Assembly: GCA_963853835.1 (NCBI GenBank)
Contig: OY970820.1
Span: forward strand, 48,790,407 to 48,854,406
Direction of reading: 5' to 3'
Length of the DNA stretch: 64,000 nucleotides
DNA from: Calendula officinalis
Lineage: Eukaryota; Streptophyta; Magnoliopsida; Asterales; Asteraceae
Position 1 is the stretch's first letter, and each line of letters opens with the position of its first letter. Below the pieces are notes generated by a model, which made no database searches, was not told the origin of the DNA, and saw nothing but the letters and a program-made list of their open reading frames with translations. Below are positions 1-10,791 of this stretch, piece by piece. Position numbers and translations under genes: made by a program.

Positions 1-3000
1 CATGAATAAATATCTTCATGGGGGGACTGGTTAAGCCAGTACAAGTGATGGTAATTCTTCCTTCTTTGAGCTTCACTTTTACTTTATTAACATCCAGATT
101 TAACCAATGTATCCCCCTTACATTTTGAAATGTTTTGGTCCTCAAGAACTCCTTTCTTTGTTCCTTATACTGAGTCCTAGCAGCAACCATATTCCAATAA
201 TGTTGAATATGGTCTGGACCCTTTCTTGAGATTCTATGTGAAGGACCAGGAGTATCAGTATCTGGGTCAGATTCTGGTTCAGTTTTGACTCCCAACTCTT
301 GCTCATATAAAAATCTTTCTTGTTCTGCCCAGAGTTGTTGAGGAGTCAGTCTTGGAGCCTGCTCGGTATCACTGTCCCTTGTAAGAACAGGTCTTCTTTG
401 TCTTGTTACCAGAGGAGCAGATTCCTCACTTGATTCAGAAGAAGTGAGAACAGCATTGATAGGTCTTCTTGATAAGGAACTCCTTCTTCTAATCACCAGA
501 TTTTCTGGTTCTTCATCATCCGAGGATGATGATGAAGAACTTTCTTGTTCTACCAGATTTAGTGCATAGTTTACTAAATCTGGTTCTTCATCTTCATCAT
601 CAGCAATAGGCCAGATGAAAGGCCTATAGACCACTATTTGTAAATTATTCTCTTCAAAAGTTTGCTGTGGTTGGTCAGTATGAGTCTCCCCCTGAGCAGA
701 TGGCTCAAGTGGGTCTTGAACTTGTAATTCTGACCTTGTTCTTTGTCTTCTTCTCTCATACTGAATGCGAAATGGCTCAGTATGAGGGCTTTGCTGATGT
801 TGTTGTTGTGGAGGTTGATCTTCATTCAATCTTCTTCTTTTCTCCCACTGAGCAGAAGGCTCAGTTTGATCAACCTCAGTATCTCTTTGTCTCTTCTCCC
901 CCTTTTTGTTATCATTTGATGAGGAGGGAAGAGGATCAGTATCACCACCCATGTCCCCTTCAGGTTGTTCAAGAGTAGGAGAGGGCATGGGCTCAGTTGC
1001 AGCATCAGTATCACCAGCACCTCCTTCTCCTTCTCCTTCTTCATTGTGGTCACCATGTGAACCTGGCGGAGTTTGTGGAGGCTGCTGTGGTTGTTGAAGG
1101 AGTGATACTGACTGTTTTATTAGATCAATATCACCACTCATCTTGTCCATTCTGGCTAGTATTACATTTTGAGTTTGTTGGATGGCCAGAATGTGCTGCA
1201 TGATTGCTTGCAGAGTCACTTGGTCTGCTGCAGCTTGAGATACCTGAATACCCTGCACAGTTGGTGCTAAAGAAACAAAAATGTAAAACTGGTTAGAAAG
1301 AAAGGTTTATCAAATAGAATTGTGGTGTTGTTTAATTCTACAATCATATAAACAGAGTTTGTGAAGTCTGTATTTCATCTAGTATAGGATGAAATATTGT
1401 GGACTTGTGCATAGCATGTGTAAGAAGATTTTAGTAAAGGTGAGTGTGAAAATTTAAGTAGCTCAGTATAGGATAAGTCACATTTACTAAAAGGTTTGGG
1501 TGTGGGAATTCGAAGCCTGGGATGTGCTTCTTGTTATTTTCAATGTTTATCACTCGGTATGAGAGTGATAACAGAAATGTGGCTAAACCCCATTGGATAT
1601 TTTTGGATTTTGTGGCTTAAGGGTTTGGGATCATTTCTTGAATGATGCTACCCAACTCAAAAATAAGTTGGACATTATTCAAGCAGCACCAGTGGGTGTC
1701 AGTATGACATCAACCACCATTGTCTCTTTAAATGTTGAGACAACTGTAGACTGACAATGATCAATTTAGTGTGCTCAGTATATGAATTTTGCATAGCAGC
1801 AGTGGGCTAGCTATGTTGGCCATAAGAGGATATATATTTGAAAGATCGTTTGAGACTTTGGTCAGTATTGAGTTGGTAGTGGCCAATACTTAGTCTCTAT
1901 TTGGGAATGAAATATATATATATAAGTTTAAGGCTTTTTAGAAATTCATACCTGAGACTCTGTCAGATTCCCTTCGAGCATCTGCAGAGGTCGGTGCAGG
2001 ATCATGTGCAGCACCAACATCTTCAATACCGACCCCTCTGTCATGCTGAGTACCTTCCAGTGCAGTTTGTGCATATTGAATCTCCACATCAAGAGGAATA
2101 TGAGGTTCCTCAATTGGTTGAGCAGGTGGAGCTTGTTCTGGACCTGGAAGGTCAGCGGTGGCTGCAATAAAGCTTTGGGCTTGAATAGATGCAGTTAATG
2201 ATGGAACATTTGCAGGCTGCACCTCCTCAGATGATAAGTTGCCCATAATGATAGGAGAAACATTCCTTCTTCTTCTTCGAAGGACCAGTGGTGTGTCTTC
2301 TGAGGACTCAGTTTCACGATCGGTTTCAATATGAGGAGCAGCAAGATCTTGTGCAGGTGGAGAGATAGTTGGTTCTTGAACTTGTGGGACATCCTGCATC
2401 TCAATATCTTGACCGGCCTGTGCTCCATTACCACTATTATCATCATTATCATCATCATCATCATTGTCTGACTCAGTATCAGACATGTCTTCTACATCAT
2501 CAATGTGTTCTTGAACAATGGCCCACATAGGAGGACTTAGAAGAGGTTCTCCTTCTCTCGGTCTGTAAAAGAAAATCTTCTCACTGAGTGGAGGAAGATC
2601 AACTCTTGGACTGTGGAATTCATCATAAATGTGTGTGGGCATTGAGTGTTGAAATATGAGTGATAGAAATCTGCAGAAAGGGACATTGCATTCCCTTGTA
2701 TTTTCTCGAACCAGAGTAGCTAATTCATTGAAAATTAGGCGAGCATAATCGATATTTCTTCCATAGTACAGAGCATGTACTATTTGCATCCCAAATTCGT
2801 TTATTTGGTCCAAAGCTCCCGTCTTGTGGGTCATACATCGAATTATTGTTGTGATGAGAATACCCCACATAGGACCAAATTCATTTCTTTTGATTGTGCC
2901 CGTTGTTCCTCTTCGACCCAGAAAAGGCAGTACAGAGCGAGCCTCTGATCTATCAACAAATGGGTCATACTGAGCTTGGGCGGGAAGTCTCAGTGCTTCA

Positions 3001-3320
3001 CGAATGATTGCAGTAGAAACAAATGCCCTTCTTTGATCTCTAATTACCCACCCAGCAATCATATCTGGAGAATCGAGTGTAGCAGAGTACCAAAACTCGC
3101 ATAGCATTTCTGGGTAAATTGCTCGAGGAGACAAGGTCAGTGCACGAGCAATTGGGCAATTTTTCAGAAAAGTCACAATGTTTGTGAACTCTTGGCATGC
3201 CCAGGCTTGAGGAATATTGAAATTTGCTGTGATGTTGTTCATCGCAAACCTGGGTACTTCATTATTTCGGAATTGGATTTCCGATTGAACTTCAGGAGCA
3301 ACAAAAGTGTAATTCGCCAT
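1..3320 (-). CDS. Element A accessory 3' ORF, two exons, partial (3' end off window)
   Basis: Exon 1 is 3320..1952 and exon 2 is 1266..1, continuing past the edge. The 685-bp intron (1951..1267) starts GTATGA and ends TTTGTTTCTTTAG. Exon 1 ends in phase 1, and joining the exons keeps an open frame for all of exon 2, which would otherwise lack a start. Unspliced, the frame stops four codons past the donor (460 residues). The N-terminal 230 residues look globular and match the N-terminal domain of the C1 accessory ORF (18848 onward). The rest is acidic and Ser/Gln/Pro-rich with DTD/DTE runs, then a conserved-looking tail (about 45-190) that matches A2. It resembles sequences annotated as putative plant transposon proteins; function unknown. 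It sits where Sireviruses carry env-like genes, but I see no signal peptide or membrane segment in the visible part. Confidence 0.75.
1267..1951 (-). other. Intron of the element A accessory ORF
   Basis: Minus-strand GT-AG intron of 685 bp, with donor CTCAG/GTATGA and a T-rich acceptor. It contains no coding frame of note but holds at least five copies of the element's word (near 1455, 1555, 1698, 1774 and 1862). Confidence 0.7.
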
Positions 3321-3610
3321 CTGTGATTTTGATTTGAAAGAATTTGCTTGCTAAGAGAAAGTGAAATCGTTAATCGCAGAGAGAATTGAAGATGAAAGAA
3401 AGAAATAACAGTTAAAAAATTTGAAGTAAAAATAAACGGTTATTTATAGGAGATTTGAAAGATAATTAAGGTATTGGGAAGTAAAAAACGGCTGATTTGA
3501 CTGCCTTATCCTCTGCCAACGGTAACTTTCTTATTAAGAAAGGTTACCGTTTGAGCAGTATGAGGATTAAGCTCGGTGTAAGAGCCGTCATCCCCAATAC
3601 CGAGAAAAAA
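3321..3610 (-). promoter_or_regulatory. Internal promoter and 5' UTR of the element A accessory ORF
   Basis: Reading the minus strand towards the ATG at 3320 there is a near-perfect inverted repeat (3518-3552, arms AACGGTAACTTTCTT and its complement with one extra base, 3-base loop). A TATA box TATAAATA follows at 3448..3441, then about 120 nt of CT-rich leader ending AATCACAG just before the ATG. Variants of the element's word lie just upstream of the inverted repeat (near 3555, 3572 and 3597). The arrangement suggests an RNA Pol II promoter separate from the LTR. Inference from sequence only. Confidence 0.5.
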
Positions 3611-3782
3611 AAAATTAATTTAAAAAAAAAATTTTAAAAATATAAAAACAATTAATTTACTCTTGAAATTAATAAAAAAAATAAATTTTTTTAATTTTGA
3701 TGATAACAGACTAGTGATACTGAGTGGTCAGTATCAACAGGAGTGATACTGAGCGCTCAGTTTTAAAGAAAATTAATAAAGA
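3611..3782 (-). other. Non-coding spacer between element A pol and its internal promoter
   Basis: AT-rich sequence with homopolymer A runs. A tight cluster of the word at 3713-3766 contains three copies of GATACTGA or its complement within about 55 bp. No coding potential seen. Confidence 0.6.
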
Positions 3783-6700
3783 TTAAGGATTCAACATACC
3801 TAATTGCCCTAGTAAATACATAAACCTTTCCACAGGAAGAGGTTTAGTAAATACATCAGCCAATTGTTCATTTGTTGGTACATAATCTACTTCAACCTTA
3901 CCCTTTTCCACATTATCTCGAATAAAGTGGTGTCTGATATCAATGTGCTTGGTTTTGGAGTGATGGACTGGGTTCTCTGTGATAGCAATAGCACTCTTGT
4001 TATCACAATGAATAGGAGTCTTATGAAAGTTGAACCCATAGTCTAAGAGTTGATACCGCATCCATAATAATTGAGCACAACAACTTCCTGCAGCAACATA
4101 TTCTGCTTCTGCTGTGGAAGTTGCTACCGAATTTTGTTTCTTGGATGACCAGCCAACTAGTCTTCCACCTAGGAATTGACATCCTCCACTTGTGCTCTTT
4201 CTGTCCAATCTACAACCTGCAAAATCTGCATCTGTGTACCCTTCAAGGTCAAAGTTTGAGTCTTTGGGATACCAAAGACCCAGGTTAGGAGTACCTGTAA
4301 GATATCTAAAGATGCGCTTAACTGCTTTCATGTGTGATTCTTTAGGATCAGCCTGATACCGAGCACACAAACATGTGGCAAACATGATATCAGGCCTACT
4401 AGCAGTTAAGTAAAGTAAGGAACCAATCATACCTCGGTATGTGGATTGACATACTGGTTTACCAGTTTCATCCTTACTTATCTTATCCTGAGTACCCATA
4501 GGAGTGTGCATGGAAGATAAATTTTCAAAGTTGTATTTCTTTAACATGTCATGCACATACTTACTTTGATTTATAAAAGTGCCATCAGGCTTTTGATCAA
4601 CTTGTAAACCAAGAAAGTAAGTAAGTTCTCCCATCATACTCATCTGATACTGAGTTGACATTATCTTAGCAAACCAGTCACACATTGACTTGTCAGTGGA
4701 ACCAAAGATAATGTCATCTACATATATCTGAATGAGTAAGATGTCAGAACCTTTCCTTTTTGAAAATAATGTTTTATCAATTTTACCTCTTGTAAACTTA
4801 TTTTCAATAAGATACTCAGACAAGGTGTCATACCAGGCTCTTGGAGCTTGTTTGAGCCCATATAGAGCTTTAACAAGCTTGAAAACATAATGAGGAAATT
4901 TGGGATCAACAAAACCTGGAGGTTGTTTAACATAAACTTCTTCTTGTAGTTTTCCATTTAGAAAAGCACTTTTGACATCCATCTGATAAACTTTGAAATT
5001 CTTAAAGGCTGCATATGCAAGATACAACCTAATAGCTTCAATTCTTGCAACTGGTGCATAAGTTTCATCATAGTCAATGCCTTCTTCTTGCCTGTAACCT
5101 TGAGCAACTAACCTTGCTTTGTTTCTGATGACAACACCATCCTTGTCCATCTTGTTTCTGAACACCCACTTAGTACCAATAATAGTTTTGCCAGAAGGAG
5201 GTGGTACTAAGTTCCAAACTTTGTTTCTTTCAAACTCTGTGAGCTCTTCTTGCATAGCCTCTACCCAATCTTCATCTAATAAAGCTTCATCAGCTTTCTT
5301 TGGTTCAATGGTAGATAGAAAACTTGAGAAAAAACAAAAGTTTGCAGTTGCTTGGGTTGGAAATTCTAATTTTCTTCTTGTTTGGACACCTTCTTCAATA
5401 GGACCAATAATGTTTGAGTGTGGATGGTCTCTGTGTTCCCTTAAATTGTTTCCTAAGGGAGCATTTGAAATAGGATCAACAATATCTTGTTTATTTGGTG
5501 TGTTGTCTGTCTGATACTGAGTGGAATTCTGATCAGTATTAGACAGTGCAGGTTGCTGTTCATCTTCATTTTGCAGAGTTGATGTGGATTCTTGTGAAGT
5601 GTTGGATGTTTCACCTTCTTCATAAATAGAGTGTTTCAGATCATTAGTTGGAAACTCAGTATGAAGGTCCTCTGATATGGGAACCTCAGTATTAGACGCA
5701 TTTGAGTGATACTGAGTTTGAACTTGATCAGATTCATTAAACTTTTTAGGAATAAAGTGTGGATGAAACTTAGGCTGTTCAGCAATGGAGTGTTCTGGAT
5801 TGCATAGAATATCTATGCCACTTATGTCTTCACTTGCTGAGGTAGAATGCTCATTCTGTTCTTCATCGAATGTGACATGAATGGATTCTACAATCATCTT
5901 GGTTGAGATGATATACACTCTGAAAGCTTTGGAGTGTGGAGAGTAGCCCATGAACACACCTTCATTTGCTTTGGGAGCAAATTTATTGAGATTTTGTTTT
6001 GTACTGAGTACAAAACATTTACTCCCAAAGATGTGGAAATATTCCACATTAGGAATCTTGCCATTGTATAACTCATATGGAGTTTTCAGATGTCTTTGGA
6101 CTATAGTGGCTCTATTCTGAGTGAAGTTTGCACAGTTTACAGCTTCAACCCAGAAACTCAGTGCCAGTCCAGCATGGCATAATAAAGTTCTTGCAGCTTC
6201 AATCAGTGTTCTGTTCTTTCTTTCTACAACACCATTTTGTTGGGGTGTGTAGGCTGCAGAGAAGTTTTGAATGATTCCTTTTTCTTCACAGAAATCTGCT
6301 AATACTGAGTTCTTAAACTCAGTACCATGGTCACTTCTAAGTTGCTTGACCTTGTTGCCTTTTTGAAGTTCCTCTCTTTTTATAAAGGCAATGATTTCTG
6401 TTGTTGCATCTGACTTAGTCTTGAGGAAGATGACCCAAGTATATCTTGAGAATTCATCAACTAAGACTAGAGTATAGATCTTTTTGGCTAAAGATGGTGT
6501 GCTGATGGGGCCAAAAAGATCCATATGTATCATAGTAAGAGGTTCATTGATGGAATGATTGACTTTAGATTTGAATGAACTCTTCTTCTGCTTGCCCATT
6601 TCACATGCTGAGCATAACTTATCTTTTGAATAAGTAATTGTGGGCAATCCTCTCACCAGTTTCTTCATACTGAGCTCGTTGATATTTCTAAAATTGATGT

Positions 6701-7140
6701 GAGAGAGTTTCTTGTGCCATAGCCAATGTAATTCTGGCTTGACTTTAGAAAGCAGGCATACTCGAATAGTTGGGTCTATTTCAGATAGGTTGACCACATA
6801 TACGTCTTTTTCTCTTCTAGCAATGAGTACAGGCTGCCCTTTATCATTGTAGATGATTCCTGCAACCTTTCTGAATCGAGCTTCATTGTCATCATCACAC
6901 ATCTGGCTAATACTGAGCAGATTGTGTTTAAGACCCTCTACATAGGCAACTCTTTTAAAAGTTATGTTGCCTGCCTTGATCACACCATAACCTCTTGTCT
7001 TTCCCACCTAGTCATCTCCAAACTTGACAGAAGGACCCTTCTCTGGAGTATAATTAAGAAGGTATTCCATACTGCCTGTCATGTGTCTTGAGCAGCCACT
7101 ATCTAAGTACCACTTTCTGTCATCCTGCACAAGACACAAA
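3783..7140 (-). pseudogene. pol: Element A pol: protease-integrase-RT-RNase H, one premature stop
   Basis: A 1,074-codon frame (7007..3783) carries a GAG-pre-integrase HHCC region (about residues 90-140) and an integrase with all three acidic residues (IHMDLFG about 160, RSDHGTEF about 225, VVERKNRT about 262). RT follows with QMDVKSAFLNG (about 676) and YVDD (about 761), then RNase H with DADFAG, AEAEY and HCDNKSA. The frame continues upstream through the protease motif YLDSGCSRHMTG (about 7110) but is cut by a TAG at 7011..7009. Without that codon the polyprotein would reach back into the end of gag in the -1 frame. Closest relatives by eye are the SIRE-type pols of C1/C2. It ends about 460 bp before the accessory ORF, so readthrough of one stop, as reported for the soybean SIRE1 env-like ORF, cannot join them here. 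Confidence 0.85.
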
Positions 7141-7147
7141 ATAAGAG

Positions 7148-9720
7148 TTAGTTCCTTTTAGGAACCCATTTTTGAATGGGACCTTTGGTGGGATAAACAC
7201 AATTTGACTTGATCTCTTTATGTGAAGAGGTCGGTATCACTTCAGGGGTAACTTTAGAAGTTTTCTTTGGTGATACTGACTTAGTTTCTCTCCTTTTCTT
7301 TGGTACTGAGTACCTAGGACTTGAGAGATCAGTCCAGCATTCATCTCCCTTATGACCAGTATGATGACATCTATAACATTTCCTAGGTCTATTTCTAAAC
7401 ATATTTTCATATGGTATTTTAGAAAAATGTTTCACTTTTGGTAGGTCAGTATGAACGAGTTTTGCAAATTGTTTACTTAAAGATTTGACCTGATCACCAA
7501 GTGTTTTTAAAACATTAATTTTGTTATTTCTAATAGATGTATTAACATTGTTTTTAACTGGTTTAGGAGATGGATGATCTGGTTGCTTATTTTTATTTGG
7601 CAGAGAAGTCTTTCTAATTTTATTAGTGGTAGACTTCTTGTCTTTGCCAACCAGAGACCTAGTTGAAGTTGTCTTTTGTTTATCATGTTTTGAAGGAACA
7701 ACTTTAACAGGTTCTTTAGATGTCTCAGTATATAATGTGTCTGTTCCTGCAACTTCTGTATTTGATGAAACATGTGAGATAGAAGTTGTTTTATTATCAT
7801 TATATAATTCAAAAGTTGTTGTATTAAATAATAATTCAAAAGGTGGAACAGCAGAAGTGTCATACTGAACTATTGGTAGCTCGGTATCAGAAATTTCTGT
7901 TATTTGAAATTCAATACTGAGTTCTTGTAGCTCAGTATAGCACTTTGAGCAGATGGAAGGACCAATAGGTTTTTCAAAAATTTCATTTTCTTCATCATCT
8001 GACTCAGTTTGACATCCAACTTCACATAAAGTTTTAGCTTTTACAAAATTAATAGGGTTCATAGTAGAAAACTCTTTAAATAAATCAGCAAAATTGTTCC
8101 TGTTTTTAAATTGAGGATCAACACCAAGCGCAGCCCTCACATTTTCTGGAAATTGTTCATTTAAACATTTATTTAATTTTATTGAAGCATTTCCCCAAGA
8201 TTTACACTGTTTTTCAAATTTCTCTTTTTCAAGTTTGTGTAAATGAGCTTTATCAGCTAATCTTTGGTTAATGTCTTTTAAATCTGAAAAATTTAGTTCT
8301 AAATCTTTATATTTTGCTAATTTATCCAAGTTTTCATTATTTACCCTTTCAAGTTCTTTAATTGTTAATTTTAAAGCTTTTTCTTTTTGTACAGAAGTTT
8401 TAAGATCAACAAGCATATACTCAAAAATCTTGGTTTTTTCATTCACTGAATAAGTTTGAAAGGAACTTACCTTGTACAACTGAGTGGAATCCCAATCAGT
8501 ATGAACACTCATCCTCTCAGCCTCTTTGATATCCTTTTCAAAGGAACTCTTCAAATCATCTTCAGTGAAAGCCATAAAGGCTTTATTCTCAATCTCTTCT
8601 TCATCATCACTTAACTCTTCATCCATCCATGCTTCTGAGTAAAGTGCTTGATGAGGTGCTACATTTCCTTCTGCCCTCTTTCCCTTGCTCCAATTCTTCA
8701 GCTTGACATATTTGTCTCTATATCTTTTTGCTCGGTATGCAATCTTGTCATTTTGGTCAGTCTCAGAAGACTTGGTATGACAATTTGCAGCAATATGTCC
8801 ATGCTTTCCACACCTATAGCACAGACCTGATCTTGGGTCAGTATTAGAAGAGCTAACACCAAGCCTCTTCTTCTTCAACTGATCCAGCTTCATAGACATG
8901 AGAGCCATTTGAGTTTCAAGCTCTTCTGCCTCAGCATCAGCAAGATCAACTTCTGGTTCATCTGGCTCAGTCACAGTATAAGCCTGTTGCACAACTAGAG
9001 CCATACCAGTGGAAGACTTGTCAGTTTTCTTCCAGTTGATCAGTCTTGCAGCATTATTCTCCTCATGATTCAGCATTAGACCATACAAAGTTTGAAGAGT
9101 GTATGACTCAATGTTGTTAGCAGCATTGACAGAGTTTGTCATGTCAAGAAATTGTTGAGGAAGACTATCCAGGAACTTTTGAACAAGCTCTCCTTCCTCT
9201 TTCACAATGCCTACACTGATTAAATCATGGATAACAGTATTGAACCTGTTATAGAGAGTGGTGATGTCTTCATTTGGAGTTGAAAAGAAATTTTCATATT
9301 TCCTTCTCATGTTGCTTTTTCTTTGCAACTTCACCTTTGCTGTACCTTCATAGGTGACTGATAGGCTATCCCACATAGCCTTTGCTGTTGGCAATTTCAT
9401 AATTGCATTAAGTATCTCTTTTGTAACAGCATTACCAATCACCCCTTTAGCTCTGGAGTCTAAAGCATACAACTGACGGTCAGTATCAGTCCAGTTGTGC
9501 TTTAGTTTAGGTACAGATCTTATGCCCTCAGGAGCATCATCAGTAGCACAACCGGTTCCACAGTTTGTGGAATGATGGGACCATCATTTAGCACAGTGAG
9601 CATCTCATGGTGAATAGATTCAAGATACCACTGAGCTTTGAGCTTCCATTGATGAAAGTCTTTTCCATCAAAGATGGGTACTCCCTTTCCAGACATAACT
9701 GGTGCAATAATTGTAGACAT
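7148..9720 (-). pseudogene. gag: Element A gag, large Sirevirus type, one frameshift
   Basis: The N-terminus is a 66-codon frame starting at 9720 (MSTIIAPVMSGKGVPIFDGK), with the usual WxxW-type gag start. A one-base shift near 9540 moves reading into the 774-codon frame 9472..7148. That frame holds the UBN2-like gag region, a CCHC knuckle CYRCGKHGHIAANC near 8820, and a long Lys/Glu/Leu-rich stretch with coiled-coil character (about 8150-8500). A second knuckle CYRCHHTGHKGDEC lies near 7350, and the end is basic (WVPKRN). The long spacer between two knuckles is unlike ordinary copia gags and fits Sireviruses. Pol begins in the -1 frame at the end of this ORF. Confidence 0.8.
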
Positions 9721-9804
9721 TTTGGATTTTTGAGTGTTGGAGGGATAGATGTAGGAAATGGCTGCCAGGGTTATAGATCGACTAAATAGAAGATTATTTA
9801 GCCT

Positions 9805-9816
9805 GCTCTGATACCA
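9805..9816 (-). other. Primer binding site of element A
   Basis: TGGTATCAGAGC on the minus strand, two bases inside the 5' LTR and complementary to the 3' end of plant initiator tRNA-Met. The short leader between it and gag (9721-9804) has no other feature. Confidence 0.9.
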
Positions 9817-9818
9817 GT

Positions 9819-10314
9819 TGTTAGGTCACAACAACCCTGGTTTATAATGTTAATTGATAGAATATTATACTTCGAGAGATATTAAAGTGATAACACAAGA
9901 ATATAGTCAATGTATAAATCCACTAAGTGTGGCTTGTTGCGGAATAACAAGACCACTGATCAATTACAAAAGATGTGAATGTGTAAAGTAAATTGGTAAG
10001 TACTCCTTTGCAAGATGATCTCTATTTATAATGTTATAGAGATCTTACATAATGAGCAAAGGAGTAACCGAAGGACTAAGTAAGGAAAATGACTAAGATC
10101 AAGGGATTTGATCTTAGTCCGTTACTATACTGAGTATCACTCAGTCCTTCTACTCAGTATCACTATCTGATACTGAGTACTGATACTGAGTTCCAATACT
10201 GATCACTCAGTATCAGACCTAAACTTAGCTATATTATTCTACATATTAATCAAAGCTAGTCTAGGTTGTTTTGTTATCTTAAGATCTAAAGGGGCAAGGC
10301 TTTTTGCCTTAACA
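9819..10314 (-). repeat. 5' LTR of element A (496 bp)
   Basis: Bounded by TGTTAAGGCA...CCTAACA on the minus strand. A related LTR recurs at 14838-15609, which confirms the ends. A segment near 10130-10220 holds about seven copies of the element's word in both orientations, the densest cluster in the window. Confidence 0.85.
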
Positions 10315-10791
10315 GATACATTTTGGAGTTCACGGGTTTTGAGGCAAAATATAATAATGAGGGTTAACTAGATAAAATTGGATAGTTAGTGAAAGATGGG
10401 TCCCACATATATTGATTAAAGTGAATTTAATGATGTTTAAAAGTAAAAGTAAGGGTAATTGTGCCTTTTCACTATATTAAAGGAGGTAGTTAGTGGGTGT
10501 GGGCCCCATTACCTTTTACCAATTATGGTAAGTTTTCAAAGTGTATCACTTATTTTGAAACTCCCCATAATGGAAAGTCTATCACTTATTTTGAAACGGA
10601 GGAAGTGTGAAGAAACCGAACGTAGTTTCAAGTTTTAAAAGCTCAGCTAGCAATAACAGAAGAAGAAGTCAAGGCTTATGCTATAAAAGAAACTATACAA
10701 TCATGGATATGTAACGCAGATTCAGATAATGGAGAAAAAAAGAAAAAGGGAATCTGAAGCCATATCAGATAGTGAATAGTGCAAGTGTCTG
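10315..10791. other. Non-coding spacer with a possible Stowaway-like MITE end
   Basis: No genes. At 10540-10612 the phrase cacttattttgaaac occurs twice and the right end reads gaaacggaggaag, which resembles the CTCCGTTTCAAAATAAGTG terminus of Stowaway-like MITEs. I cannot place the other terminus. Confidence 0.35.

Larger units (their letters stand above)
1..10314 (-). mobile_element. Element A: Sirevirus-like Ty1/copia retrotransposon, 3' end off the window
   Basis: On the minus strand the order is 5' LTR (9819-10314), a PBS complementary to initiator tRNA-Met, gag, pol in copia order (protease, integrase, RT, RNase H), then a second promoter and an accessory ORF running off the left edge. 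The large gag with coiled-coil stretches and two zinc knuckles, plus an extra ORF after pol, are Sirevirus-type features. Gag has a frameshift and pol a stop, so this copy is probably not autonomous, although its catalytic residues are kept. The element is full of the short word ACTCAGTAT and its complement (see findings). The target duplication cannot be checked because the 3' LTR is missing; the base run right of the 5' LTR is GATAC. Confidence 0.85.

Noticed and set aside
5119..5514. 131-codon plus-strand frame within element A pol
   Set aside because: Shadow of the pol frame on the other strand; no domain.
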